Of a stretch of 64,000 bases of DNA, positions 34,118-46,700 are shown piece after piece. Every line of letters begins with the position of its first letter. Within the stretch, counting starts at the first letter, position 1. The translations under genes were made by a program, and so were the position numbers. This DNA is from Tetracladium setigerum. Taxonomy: Eukaryota > Ascomycota > Leotiomycetes > Helotiales. The notes under the pieces are model-generated. The model was not told the origin of the DNA. It made no database searches and was given only the letters and a program-made list of their open reading frames with translations. The stretch spans positions 2,033,808 to 2,097,807 of the forward strand of contig PZJY01000007.1 of NCBI GenBank assembly GCA_031472005.1. Reading direction: 5' to 3'.

Positions 34118-35324
34118 TTAATATCCCTTCTCCCTCGACACCAAATTGATCAACTCCCTCCCCTTCTCAATATTCTCCAAATTCTGCTCCAAAATTGCAA
34201 AACTCCTCTCGGCATACGTCGTCCCCAACCCACTCACATGCGGCGTAACAGTCACATTGTCCAAATCCCACAACTCGCTATCCGCAGGCAACGGTTCCGG
34301 ATCCGTAACATCTAACGCCGCACCCCTCAACTCACCCTTCTTAATCGCCGCCACAAAATCATCCGTCTTGATAATCGGTCCGCGTGCGATGTTGACCACG
34401 TAAGCTTGGCGTTTGCTGAGGATGGCGAATTCTTCTGCGGCGAGGGCATGGAGAGTTTCGGGAGTGAGTGGGACGGCAATGAGGAGGACGTCGATGTCTT
34501 GTTTGAGGAAGTTGTGGAGGGAGGCTTTGTCAGTGCCAGAGTACCATGCGCTGGGGATACTGCCGTCTAGGTCGCCGGTGCCGGGAACGATGTAGCCGTG
34601 GTCTTTTTTGCTTTCGGGTGTTGTGCGAGGCGTTGCTGTGTATGCTATTACGTCCATCCCAAGGGCCTTGGCAACTCGTGCGGCTAGGTCTTGTGTTAGC
34701 GAAGTTTCTGATAGTACTATTGTAGAGAAGTGAGAAACGTACTTTGACGACCGATGGCTCCATAGCCCCAGACTCCAAGTCGCTGGTGAACACTATCCTT
34801 GATGGAACCAATCTGTGTATACATCCCCCAGAGATGTTGTTTTTGCCATTCAATCATCAAGTTATTCTTGTGAGAGTTGTTTAGAATTTGCATGATGACC
34901 CATTCTGCGATCTGAGGACCGTGAATTCCAGATGAGTTTGTTAGTGGTATATCTGATTTCCATATTGGAGTGTCATGGAGTCTATCAGTTCCTGCGCTGA
35001 AGAGGTGGACCAACTTCAGATGTGGTGATACTTTGAGATTCTGCGGAAGTGTTGAGAGAGTGACCAGAATGGTGACATCTTTCCATTCCTCTGAAGATTT
35101 GTTAGTGAGATGGCGACAGATTGAAAAGATGAAGAGTGGGATGCTGGCTGACCATCTGGGAGGGTTGAGAGAACTAGCGATTTCCCTCTTTCATACGTGA
35201 TTTGCTTGTACTTGAGTTCGATATTCGGGTGCTTCTGTCGAATAGAGTCCAGTAGTTGTGGATCTTCCGGGAATGGCAAAAGGCAGAGAATATGCTCCTT
35301 GATAGGAGGTGATGCGTCCCCCAT
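34118..35324 (-). CDS. D-isomer-specific 2-hydroxyacid dehydrogenase
   Basis: An NAD(P)-dependent oxidoreductase of about 350 residues acting on 2-hydroxyacids or their keto forms (glyoxylate/hydroxypyruvate reductase type). Start MGDASPPIKEHILCLLPF at 35324. The first intron (GTCAGC..CAG, near 35155-35093) joins LSTLPDG to EWKDVTILVTL in frame; a second lies near 34740-34690, between RLGVWGYGAIGRQ and VAKALGMDVIAY, so it interrupts the nucleotide-binding fold. Typical motifs are the GxGxxG-like GYGAIGR, VNIARGPIIKTDD (catalytic Arg region), ALDVTDPEPLP (Glu) and VTPHVSGLG (catalytic His). Substrate is not predictable. Confidence 0.85.
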
Positions 35325-35925
35325 GTTGGTCTTTTCGGATGATGCGGATTGCCTCTGTATAAGTTCTTCTATTTTTTTTCACAGGGGAAAAGTAGTGGGA
35401 AGGGGATCTCTGCTTTTATACGCTCAAGATAGTGGGCAAATCGCGTATGGATATGTCGTGGAATCTGACAACAGGTTGACGTTATTCATGGCGTATGCAA
35501 GGAGGACATTCTGCCCATCCTTTACCTCCGTATGGGCGGCAACCCCACCTTCCACAGTTTTGGTAAAGCTAAGATAACGATTGGCGTCAGGTACAAACCA
35601 TGATTGGATCATCTAAGATTTATTCGTAAAGGGTGGGGTTTGGCGACGCCCTTTCGAGGTAATTACTCGAGCTACTTATCCTTGAGATGATGGAGACCAG
35701 CTACAACTTTGACGACTCGCATTATGACTAGTGAACAGATGTGTACAAGTGAGAGTCTACAAATGCTTGGGATGTAGTAAGAAGGATCACTACTGCATAA
35801 AAATATACGAGATTTGTAAGCAAGTGCTGAGTGAGAGTGTGAGGTCTTGAGACCGTCGGGAAAATGTCCGTGCATTGATAGAGTCTAGGGATTTCTATAC
35901 AGTATCAGTACTTCTCGCCGAAGTC
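35325..35925. other. Intergenic
   Basis: About 600 bp between the dehydrogenase start and the phosphoribosyltransferase stop; no supported gene. Confidence 0.4.
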
Positions 35926-36705
35926 CTATTTCGCTGGCTGCTTCCTGGCCAACTCATCGTGCTCCTCGATATCTGTAGCCTCCCATGGATAGCAGATCCA
36001 GACGTCCTCGACAGTCCTAGCTGCACAGTATCTGTTTTCGCTAATCAAATCCTCTGGGAGCTTTCCCTTCTTCTCCTTGTTCTTGTTCTATTATGTTGTC
36101 AGAAAATGTTCTCCTCTACTTGCACACAAACACCCGCAAAATCAAACTTACGTGCAGAACGAAGATAGAGAATACAGTCTTCTCGCCCTCATATCCGAGC
36201 TTTTGCCTGGCAGCCTCAACATCCTTCTCCAATTCCTTGACGGCATATTCGAGAGTGGTCCGGGTATCATCAACTTCATCCACAATCAAGATCCTCTTGC
36301 CAACCAAGTTCTCCATCTCACCCAAACTGGTCAAATCCAACCATTGTGTTCTGGTAACTTTCGTGCCCAGCTGCTCGACCTCACCTGGGGTGTTTACGCC
36401 CGAGGGGTGGTTGGAGGGAGGGATTCGTAGAGGGAGAGACCGATGGCTTGGATGGGGATATTGGGCGATCCAGGCTGCTTGAGGAAAGATCGCAGAATGC
36501 GCGCAGGTACGTATCCTCCTCCGCCAATGGCGATCATAAGTTGAGGTTGGAAATCCTCGAGGATATGAGGAGCGGCCTCCTGGCACAACTTGTGGACCTG
36601 ACGCGGGGCAAGATCAGTACATACTCTACGGGCATGTTGGCAAAGAGGGGTTGTCTGTGTTTGTTTACTCACCTGGTTGTAGGTCACGTACTCTTTGACA
36701 ACCAT
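35926..36705 (-). CDS. XPT1: Xanthine/hypoxanthine phosphoribosyltransferase, one apparent frameshift
   Basis: Purine-salvage enzyme using PRPP to convert xanthine, hypoxanthine or guanine to the nucleotide. Exon 1 is MVVKEYVTYNQ (start 36705), then a GTGAGT..CAG intron, VHKLCQEAAPHILEDFQP and AIGGGGYVPARILRSFL. The PRPP loop RILIVDEVDDTRTTL is intact, and after a third exon junction (GTAAGT..TAG) the C-terminus has NRYCAA, DVWICYPWEATDIEEHDELA. Between SLYESLPPTTP and GVNTPGEVEQLGTKV the frame changes by one base at the four-base G run 36404-36407. XPT1 and HPT1 types are similar; the fungal XPT1 type fits best. It could salvage xanthine produced by the guanine deaminase 18 kb away, though no direct link is implied. 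Confidence 0.85.
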
Positions 36706-38178
36706 TTTGAGATCTGTATGTCGGAATAGACTGAATTAGAATAAAAGATACTTGAAAGAATAAAGATACCAAAAGGTGCAACTTTTGCGGGAAAGGCTCC
36801 AAGGAAGAGAAAATCTTTTGGCGGGGTGCTTTTGATTTAGGGAAGGCAGAAGTCGTCGGGACTCGCCTAATAAAAGCGGTGCGCTTTCTTTGATATTCCC
36901 ACCTCGGTCGAAGAAATTGGCGGGTCCCTTAACAGTAGCGACAAAGATTTATCGATGAGTGGGGTGGATGTAGAATGACTCGTATTTATGACAACCTACC
37001 GGCATTTTTCTCCAACTTCACTTGCTGGAATTGAGACATTATAGATCTTTTTCGCTGATTCATTCATTTACTAGAACTATTCTCTTTTCGTCCAATCTCA
37101 TGTTATTCAGAATTTGGTATACTTAATCATTTTGATTCATTTTCCAATATGTGATGCCTGTTTGTTTATTGTGTCGTTTGCCAAAGCTGAATCTTCATGA
37201 AATGTCTACTTGACTTAATCAGAGTACTTCTTTGATTGATATTTATAATTGCAATGCACTTGACGTTTTGTATTTGATCTGATGCTATTTGTATGTATGT
37301 GGCAATCAAACGAAATAATTTTCTCCCCAACTCACCGATTGTACTAAGGTTGCTGGCATACCTCTCCGATGTCAAGCAAAAGACCTTCAGCAATTCGGTA
37401 ATTTTATTATCAGCTTGGCTTATGAGTCTTTAGTTCAAGTTTAATTTACACTCTTTTTATTCATAACAAATTACCCTAAAGCAGTGTTTTGAGAGCAGTC
37501 TGTTGGCCCCTCCAAGTGCTAACTCCAACGCCAAACTCGTGAAGAACTGCACGATCTCCTCACTCGGAACTTTCGGCCGCGGGACTGAGTTCCTTCTTTG
37601 TAATTTCCTGAAATATTCCTCCGCTAAAAATTGGCGAAGAATTAAAGACACGTTTGTAAGGTAAGTAGTACATGCAAACATCGCCCAATATATTCATAGA
37701 GTATGTAGAGGTATGAGAGGTTACAATGACACATTGGCAGCCTTGTCTCCTGCTCTCCATGTTCAGCTGCAGGATTTCGGGTAAGGCAGGACGAGCGCGA
37801 TCTTGGCGCATATTCATTTAATCTAATTGGGCGCTAAGCGAATGCTACAGGCTACCCATATTCGATGAAATGAGTGAATATCGACGCCCGAGTCGGCCTG
37901 ACTAAGAAACCAAGTGTGGAAAACGAGGCTGTCAATTGAGCATACCTTACACAACCCAACGACTTCAGAGTGCAACATCAACATCACATGCCACATCAGA
38001 TCTAGAAGTTTGGCAGTTATACACCATTCGAAAAGCCTTCGAAGATGGTAGGTGACATACCGGATGCTGCCGTTGCTGAAATGAACTTGCAGTACTTCGC
38101 TTACTCGTTTTAGTCTCTCATCCAAGTTTACCCAGAGAACGATCCAGAAGCTAGCGCAGCAGCCAAAGTCGAGTGAGA
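36706..38178. other. Intergenic, no supported gene
   Basis: About 1.5 kb, AT-rich. Minus-strand short frames (37166-37393, 37457-37817, 37823-38125) show no domain and no intron structure. Confidence 0.45.
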
Positions 38179-41100
38179 ATGTCGGTCTCAGCTAGTAATC
38201 TAGATACTTATACATTGATGTGCAGTATAGTCTTAGTTCCTGAGCTACTCTCCTTTCCCTACTACGAGGATAGTGAACAGGAGGCGATCGGTACCTGGAC
38301 TCGGGTTGGCAGACTCTGGCCCAAAGATGATCTTCCAAAGAAAGTCCCCGATGCACGAATATCTCTCTATGTTGGTTCTGGAAAATATTCTTTAAATGAC
38401 AATGCAAATGAACTCCTGGACACTCTCAGCTACGACCGGAATCGCTGGCGGAATCGACCTCTTATCCTCATAGGATATGGAACTGGTAGTTTGGTGGTTA
38501 AACGAGCCTTAGCCAATGCTCTAAACAACAAAACTTATCTTCATATTCATCACGCGATGTATGATCTCATCCATTTGTAATACCACCAAGCACTGAACGA
38601 GAACCTTAGGTCGTGCCTGGCTTTTTTCACATATTACGAAGGTTTCTACCGGGGGTTGAGCAGAAGGGTGAGGGTAGCGTTAAAGAAAGCTATGCGGCCA
38701 GACGCTGAAGAGAAAAATGCTGTGAAAGAGTTCTCGCTCGACCCTATATTTACAGAGATTCACCATGAAGTACTTCGTTTTCAACTTGAGAAATACAGGA
38801 TCGTATCGTTCTGGGGCAGCGATGATATGGTATGTTCAAACTTGAGTAAAGAGTAGCCTAAAGCCTCAAAATAATATAAAACGTACTAATTAACATTTAC
38901 TCTAGGTTGAGTTAAAACACAGGTCCGGATTCGGGCTTCCTCGTGCCTCTGAGCGCGTTGTTCATTTAGCAGTTGCTCGTGGTAAGATTACAGCTTTTGG
39001 CTACAGTCCGACAGATGAGAGTAATTTAACGAAAGTACTTGATCATGTGAAATGGCTATATAATGAAGCTGTGCTAATGGGTATGTCGGAATCTTTCATC
39101 TTCCTGGGGAGTTATATATGCCAAATCCTAAACCACAATAAAACGTCATTGCATTCACATCCTCATTTTAAAAGCGCTAATATTAGACAGCTTTGCAAAG
39201 AGTACACTTCATGGTACCCTTCGAAAGAAACCCTCGCTTTACAGGCCATAACTCTGGATTAAGTCGTCTGGAGAAGTGGCTATCAACTCCCCAGACTCAA
39301 CCAAATAAGTTTGTTGTCTATGGCCCCGAAGCTATAGGCAAGACGAGCCTGGCGATTGAACTTGTCTATCGCATCAGACAGAAACATGAGAAATACTCAG
39401 TCATCTGGATACCAGCTCATAGCCCTGAAAGCGTGCATCAAGCATTTTTAGATGTTGCTTGTCAGTTAGGTTTACCTGGTTGGGAAGATAAGCAGGCCGA
39501 TGTGAAGGCGCTTTTGCAAGACTATCTGTCGGACAACACTACTGGACAGTGGCTATTAGTGTTTGACAACGCTGACGACGTTGATATGTGGAAATCTCCT
39601 GGGGAACCCGGAAAACGCGATTTGATCGAGTACTTACCTGAAAGTCGGCGTGTATCCATACTCTTTACGACACGCACTCGCAATGCAGCTCTCACATTCG
39701 CGGACCAAATCCTAATGCTACCCCAGTTAGACGAAGGTGCAGCTATAAGCTTGCTGCGAGAACACCTGGATGATACAAATCTGATTCGAGATATATTGAA
39801 CATGACAGCTTTGCTTGCAAAGCTTGATTACTTTCCGCTTGCTATTGTCCAGGCTACTGCATTCATAAACCGGAACAAAATAACATGTCTTAGATATCTA
39901 ATTCTTCTAGAGCTATGGGGGGATTGCAACAACCGATTGAGGCCCTGACCAAAAGTTTTGAGGGGACTAGTGGGGATCATGATATACACAACGCAGTGGC
40001 TGCAACATGGCTTATCTCATTTGAGGATCTACGGTTGCATAACGCATCAGCAGCAAAATTCTTGATGTTCATGGCTTGTATCGCCCCCGAGGATATTCCC
40101 CGGACGCTGTTTCCCGAAGGAAGGGGGGATGCGAAGGTCATCGAAAGCATCGTCGCCTACTCGCTCATCACCAACCATTCATCTAAATTATCTATACAAA
40201 TCTTCAACATGAATCGAACAGTTCACCGTGTATCACGAAATTGGCTTCGATTGAACGGCACTTTAGGCAAATGGACTGAGAATGCTATCGCACGATTAGA
40301 GCAAGTCTTTCCAGACGAAAACCCCGAAAACCGAGCTACATGGAGAATGTATCTTCCACATGCACGGTATGCACTTGCATCAGATTACATTAATCGGCAT
40401 TCAACCGACAGAGTTAAACTAGCATGGAAGGTTGGCAAGTGTCTATATGCCGATGGACGGTATAATGAAGCAGAAACGTATTTTGCTGATGGGTTTGAGA
40501 CGAGGAAGGAGGTACTAGGCCCGGAGCATCCAGATACGCTGACTAGCATGGCGGCCCTGGCTTTTACTCGGAAACACTGTCATCAAGAAGACGCTGTAGC
40601 TCTATTGGACAACTGCCTTCAACTTCAACAACGAATACTAGGTGCAGACCATCCCGACACGATTTCTACTCATTCGGTTCTACAGGAATGGAAGAAAGTG
40701 AGTGACGGCGTTCACGTTTCCGAAATTGACAAATCTGAATCCGTGAAAAGGTGGACTTCAGCTATCGAGCTCTTCTATTCACGAAACAGGAGAACTAGTA
40801 CAGAGAGTATCCCGACGGAGAGACGTAACCTCGTCATGCATTCAGACAGCACCACTCGGGAGAAAACTAGCATGAATTTAGAGCAACATGCAGGCGACGA
40901 TTTTCTTCTTGAACGTCTTTCAATTGGAAGGGATCTTGGAAAAAGCTCAGTACTAATGGACATTCTTGATGAAACCTTAGATTACAAGCAGGTCAGAACG
41001 AAGAGGCTTGTTTCTTCAGAGAAGGCTGTTACCAGCAGCAATGTGAGCGACGATCTACAAGCCCGTTATTTGAGAGCAAAAGAATTATTGGACCGTTCGA

Positions 41101-42462
41101 AGGAAACAGTAACTGCTCCTACGGAGGAATTCTCTGTGAGCGGTGTAGAAGCTGACAGGACGATCATCTCATCACTCTGGCTTTGGCTTATGAGTATCTA
41201 TTCCCCCCACCAGCAGGCTATCAACGTATCCCTTTCACATGTGTGAGTCTTTCTTTTGGTTGAATTTATAACGCTGGTCTGATTTCTCCTAGGGCTGCGG
41301 GGAAATGTCCTATCTCGATGTCAGAGAGCTTGCACGAGGTGGAATCAAAAGATTTCGGCGAAGGCTATCGAAAAGTGTATCTGCTGTCAAGAACCGAAAC
41401 CAGAACCAACCTACTTCGAGTTCTCCAGCAGCTCCAGCTCAAGTCCACTTAAGGACTGGCACGGATGACACGAACGAAAGTGGTCGCACCGCCCCTGTTG
41501 CGCCTCTTCCAACATCTCCACTGCTCGCGAATACCCAAGGCTCAGATACTCTTCCTCTACCACTAGGTTTGAGTAGACGTGGTACAATAGAAGATCCTCG
41601 ATATCTTCTTCTTTGTGTCAATACGAAAAATTCTTCTGTTCTAGTCCACGTTGAGCTTGCTTCCCTGAGCAATGATCAATACCTGTTTCAAAGTATTCAA
41701 CAGGAATATCAGAATGCTCGTGGCGGGCACGAGTGGAAGATCGAGTCAATTCTTCCATCAATTCCATCATGGGCTTACAAGCCACTCTATAAGATTTACG
41801 CGCGAGTTTCGATACCTTCGTGGTTACCGAGCTGGCTTAGTTCCTTTTCAACACTGTTCATTGCTATTAGTAAAACACACCTTCACAGGATTTCATCGGG
41901 AGATTATGTTGAAGTACGTATTTTCCACGTTTAAGTTGAACAGATCACTTGAAAAATAATACAAAACATCAACTGACGCCTCGAACCAGTTTCAATTGAT
42001 ACCTGTAGGGGCAGTAAACTGCCCTGGAAGGTTCAAGAAGGGAGAGTTCCCCCAGTCACCGAGGTGCAAGCCCAAAGATATCTTTATAAGCCTGTTCCAA
42101 TGGATGTTGAACTTGCAGGTATCCCATTACACCACCTACTAAAGCCTGGCCCTCATCTCGACTATTTCTGGATAACAGAATTTCCCAAAAAGCTCCGCAC
42201 GCCATTATCACGACAATCTGGTGTCGATGGCCAGTCGGTTCGAGGATGGGGAATCCGAGTCAACGAGGAACTGAACCATACTTTCATTTTACTCTTAATT
42301 CTGATAACGTTGATTGCACTTGGCCTCTGTGTGGTGATCTATAAATTGATCACGTCGGACGTCTCCTCGGCTTTTGGTTTGGGAGCATATTTGGTTGCGA
42401 TGCTTGTTGTTTATATCACTTACCAGTATTTCGCTTGGAAGGATGAACTCGAACATAGATAA
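38179..42462 (+). CDS. NLR-like protein: degenerate alpha/beta hydrolase, NB-ARC, TPR and C-terminal membrane module; damaged
   Basis: A long multi-exon gene. The N-terminal part resembles the lipase-like domain found before fungal NB-ARC domains (SIVLVPELL, RPLILIGYGTGSLVVKRAL), then YRIVSFWGSDDMV and LPRASERVVHLAVARGKI. The NB-ARC has a P-loop GPEAIGKTS, Walker B WLLVFDNADD, sensor ILFTTRT and FPLAIVQA. Two kinesin-light-chain-type TPRs follow (RKEVLGPEHPDTLTSMAAL, QRILGADHPDTISTHSVL). The end has FTCGCGEMSYLDV, a C-rich module common in fungal multidomain proteins, and two membrane helices (about 42283-42440). Defects: a stop at 38578-38580, one-base losses near 39913 and in the C run 41203-41208. 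Introns near 38830, 39081, 41242 and 41915 keep frame. It may be a pseudogene or contain base-call errors. Confidence 0.72.
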
Positions 42463-43773
42463 TCACACGGAGTTCACATCGCCATCGAAAATGTGTCAAC
42501 CTCGCCTCCGAGTTCCCAGTCGCCACCGCCACCAGAGAATCATGGACGATCAGTTGTCCAGAACTCAGACTATATCAACAGTTTTTGTGCTCTATGATTT
42601 CAACAAATCAAAGTAAGAATCTTAAAACTCTCAGTAAGCCTAAACTAAATCACATTACAGCACCAGATGATACCGGCGAAGACTTGCCAAAATATCGAAA
42701 AGTTGGGTAAATTGCCAAATCGTCGAATTTGTCCGATGGAACAAAAAGCAACAGAGCAAACCAATTTTGCCACAGCAAGAAACTGAAAAGGGATAGATAG
42801 TTATAGCGCTTCATTTTGGTTCTATTTAGAGATTTGATCCTTGATGAGATAAATTCAGAAAATGAAGAATGAAACTCGACGGTTTTAAAATTCAACCAAG
42901 AGTCATAAGAAGACAATACTTCCTTTGTTACAAAGCAAGAACGGTTAAAATTTTCTTTGCCTGTATTACTCTCCATCTACTCCAAGTTTTAGGCTCAGAA
43001 TCACACTCACAGTCCCTCCTGGACTCCGTCTCACAAACCCATACCCGTGATACCAGACTTCAAAGTACGAGAACAATCTTACCACTTCTAGAATAGGATA
43101 CTCCATCCATCTATCTATCCAAATTCAAAACCTCCTTCCTCGCTCTCCAAAAAGCTAACCCCCTCCCCCTTAAGAAAATAGTTTTTTAATTTTAATCACA
43201 ATCAAAAAGAAACCAGCCACCAACTAACTACAAAGAGGTCGATATCTCAAGACTTTTATTTCATTATAACATCTTAGACTTTCCAATGCTTACTTCCATA
43301 CTTGTTCAGACCAAAGTAGCATATCGAGGCTTGCAAACTAAGAATTTTTCCAAACTAAGAGATTTCATTATAATCTTGAGAGAAGCTACTCCCAAAACAG
43401 TAGCAATAGCATGGAATCGTCCCAAAATCAAGAACGGAACCAAGATTCAAAAACCAAAGAGGCCAAAAATACTTGGAGAGAGTAAGCTAAAAGAGGTAAT
43501 ACTTTAGTCATCTCTTGCTCGTTGAAGTTGAAATAAAAAAATGAAAAATTACAACCTTGTTTCGAATATACCATCTGAGGTAAGTAAGGCAAAAACCTAA
43601 CTAACTAAATATAGTGTTTTTTTCTTTGAATTAAAAAGGGCCGATAGAGTGAATGATGGAATGGATGTACCCCTTTGTGAAACTACATGTCATAGATTCA
43701 AACGGTACGCATACTCATACTCATACACACTCATAATCACACCCACACTCACACACAATCACCCCCTCAGTCA

Positions 43774-43793
43774 CCCCCCCCCCCAAAAAAAAA
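43774..43793 (+). repeat. Homopolymer junction C11A9
   Basis: Eleven C followed by nine A, downstream of a CA-rich stretch (43710-43770). Confidence 0.85.
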
Positions 43794-46700
43794 TCTTCGA
43801 ATAATTCTCAATATTTCACATCGATCCTCGAGGCGAGTACATCATCAGTAAGACTAGCCTAGTGTAACCCAACTCATTCCAAAACAAAGACTCTATAAAC
43901 AGTATTCCGCCCTAAAATATTCAGCCCTACAATCCTATCCCGATTCCTGGTACTTCTCTTGCATGGGTTCATGAGTGCATCAGATGAGATCACGAGTTCA
44001 TGGGTTCTTGAGATGAGTTCATGGTACAGGTGCAGGTGCAGGTGTAAATGGAGATATGAGTCAATGTCGTTCCTGTCTTCTGTAGCCCCAACATCAATCC
44101 TCCCGAAACATCCTTTCAATAGCCAACCTCCAGGCATCTACTAGCCGCGCAAGTCACTCGCTCATTCACTCACAAAATAATCAAGGATCCAAATCAGATG
44201 AAACCAAAAAAGGAGGCTTTCCCATTACATCCACCTCCGATTTCCCCGGACTCTGGGTCATCAAAGATTTAAATCCCGTATTGTGACTATGCTTCTTACA
44301 GCGAGAAGGACGACGGCAGAATCACATGCTAGGGAGTAGTGACACCAGCTAGGAGGGTATGAGCAAGGCAATAACATAGAATCTCATGAAATACAGCATG
44401 AAGATTGGATGATTGTTCCCTCAAAAAATAAAAATAAAAAAGTTGGCATGAAAGTTGGAAACCCGAAAAGAAGCTCTCGGAGACTCAGCCTCAATCAGCC
44501 CGCCCTCACGAGGCTTCCATGTCGACGTAAACTCCGAAGCTTTGGTTTGTTAAGGCGAAAAGGGGGATGGTTTGATTCGCGGGTGTGGCGAATAGGGAAT
44601 GAGGTGGGATATGAGAGGTTCGAAGGGGTGTGAGTCACAGCAGGGTTAGGTAGCTTTGATATATACAAATTCTGTCCTGCTGCGCAATAATATGAGATTT
44701 ATGAGGGAGTATGAGAGCAGATGATGCTGTTGCTACCTACCTATTCGGAGGATAGGATGGGGATGGTTTGAGATGGATGTTTTGGAAGGTGATGACTCCT
44801 TGGAGTATCGAGTACCTGGTTTGTCCTGGGAAAGACGGAAGGGAACCAACCTCCAGGTTTTTTTTGCCTTCTCGGTGAGTAAAATAGGAAAGCGAGCGCG
44901 ACGACGACGATGACGGGAGAGAAAGGCAAACGGATGGATGAACTCTGATTTCATCAAGCTTTGCACGCCCAGAATACTCGAATAAATAGCCCGTTCAATA
45001 TTGAGGCGCAGGAACAAACATTCAAGCAATAGAAATAAACTTGGATGACTGGCTTGATAGTGAACTAGTATGAAAGCAATAAAGAGGAGTGAAGTATTAT
45101 TTCAGATGATTTCGAGGAAATGTACAGGGTTTGCACTCGCGTCGTGGTACCAGAGAGGACTAGGCAGCCCTCGCTTCACAAAACTCCTATTGAAACAATT
45201 CGCCACACGTGACTAACCTGAAATGGAAACAAAGCATCAAAACAAATCTACTCGGCGGAAAGAGAGGAAGAAAATCACTCAAAACACTGCAACTGCAATG
45301 ACGCGAAACATGCGAGGATGGATGGAAAATAACTTGGGATGACTCTCTTTTTGAATGAGTATCTTGCTCTACTCCACCGATGCTCGACTGTGTGAAATTT
45401 GTTTGATTCTAAAATAAATGAGTTTGTGGGAGTTAGTTTTTCTTTGACTCAAATGTGTCCGTGACGAGGCTGACCAGTCAAAAGATGACCTCTCAATTCT
45501 CCGTTTGTAACAAATAAGCGCGCCTTCAAAGTCGATGACCTTTTTTGGCTTGTGCTGGCATGGTGGGACGCGCCGAGGACATCAAAACAAACGGCTGCTC
45601 AGGAAAATTGAATCCGTGAGTACGGATACGGCGAGTCGCAAAGAGTCAGAGTCAGAGTCCCGCTTGAGATTCTGCCATTTTATTTGGCTTTTTTCGGTAA
45701 TTTTGTTGCCTGGCAGAAAAGAAATGAAGGATTTGAGGAGTACGAGGGAAGGAAAAAAAAGGATAACAGCCACAATGACGACGTCACAACACAGGAGCAC
45801 TTCTCCTGCTGTTGTGTGACACGTAGTACACCGCTCCCGAGCACGAGTGAGGTTGAGCAGGACTATCTTCGCAAAGACGACAACAACAAGAGCGATTGCA
45901 TGAGATATCATGTATCATTCCTCCGAAGTTGATGCTATCGATGCAGCGGCTTTGTAGACTACTTATCCGTCTGCATGCACCACTGCAGCTTCAGCCAACA
46001 GTTGTGGTGCGGCGGGAAGTAGCGCTCGCATGCGGGACTCTGACAGGGGGCGATTGTTGACGATGCCGTGCAACGTCGAGATGTTGCAGGGGCCATGTGT
46101 CCAATGGCCGGAGACTTGCTGCAACGACGCCCTGGTCGAAGGTGCCCAAGGCCAAAATAGAAGCCCATTGGGAGTGCAAACATGTAAGGAGCTCAACCGA
46201 CTGGATAGACAAGACACAATGGAAGAGTATCGGTGTAAGGAAGAATCCGCCATGACTCAACAGAAGCAAAAAAGACGGCTGTGCTGTGTGTTGGATTTCA
46301 TGAGAGATGCTGAGGAAAGGGGAGGGAAGTGAAAACTCTGCAAATTGAGGTTCAAGGGAGAGGCTTGCTCGTCGAAACGGCAGAATTAAAGTATTTCCCT
46401 TTCGGGCCCGCGGATGAAGCCACGGGCCAGGTTGCCAACCGCCCCGGGAAGACTGCTGCTGGAGACAAGGGTTAAGGGAGTTGAGAAATAATGGAGGAGG
46501 ATGGAGGAGAAGGGGTGGGCCGGGGAGGAAGGAAAACATGTGCTAATGAAAGGTTGGCGAAAGGTTGGCAAGGACGAGGAGGGTAATAAGTTGGCAAACG
46601 GGTGGAGTGGTGGTTGAGGGTGTTGGAATATGCAACAGTAACAACGTGCGAACTTTCGCAGAATTCGCCCCGTTCTTTGCTGTACTACAACGATAACAAC

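Noticed and set aside
41305..41934. Separate gene starting at MSYLDVREL
   Set aside because: The sequence reads as a continuation of the NLR-like gene (FTCGCGEMSYLDV) across an in-frame intron, once the C run at 41203 is allowed one more base. A separate gene remains possible.
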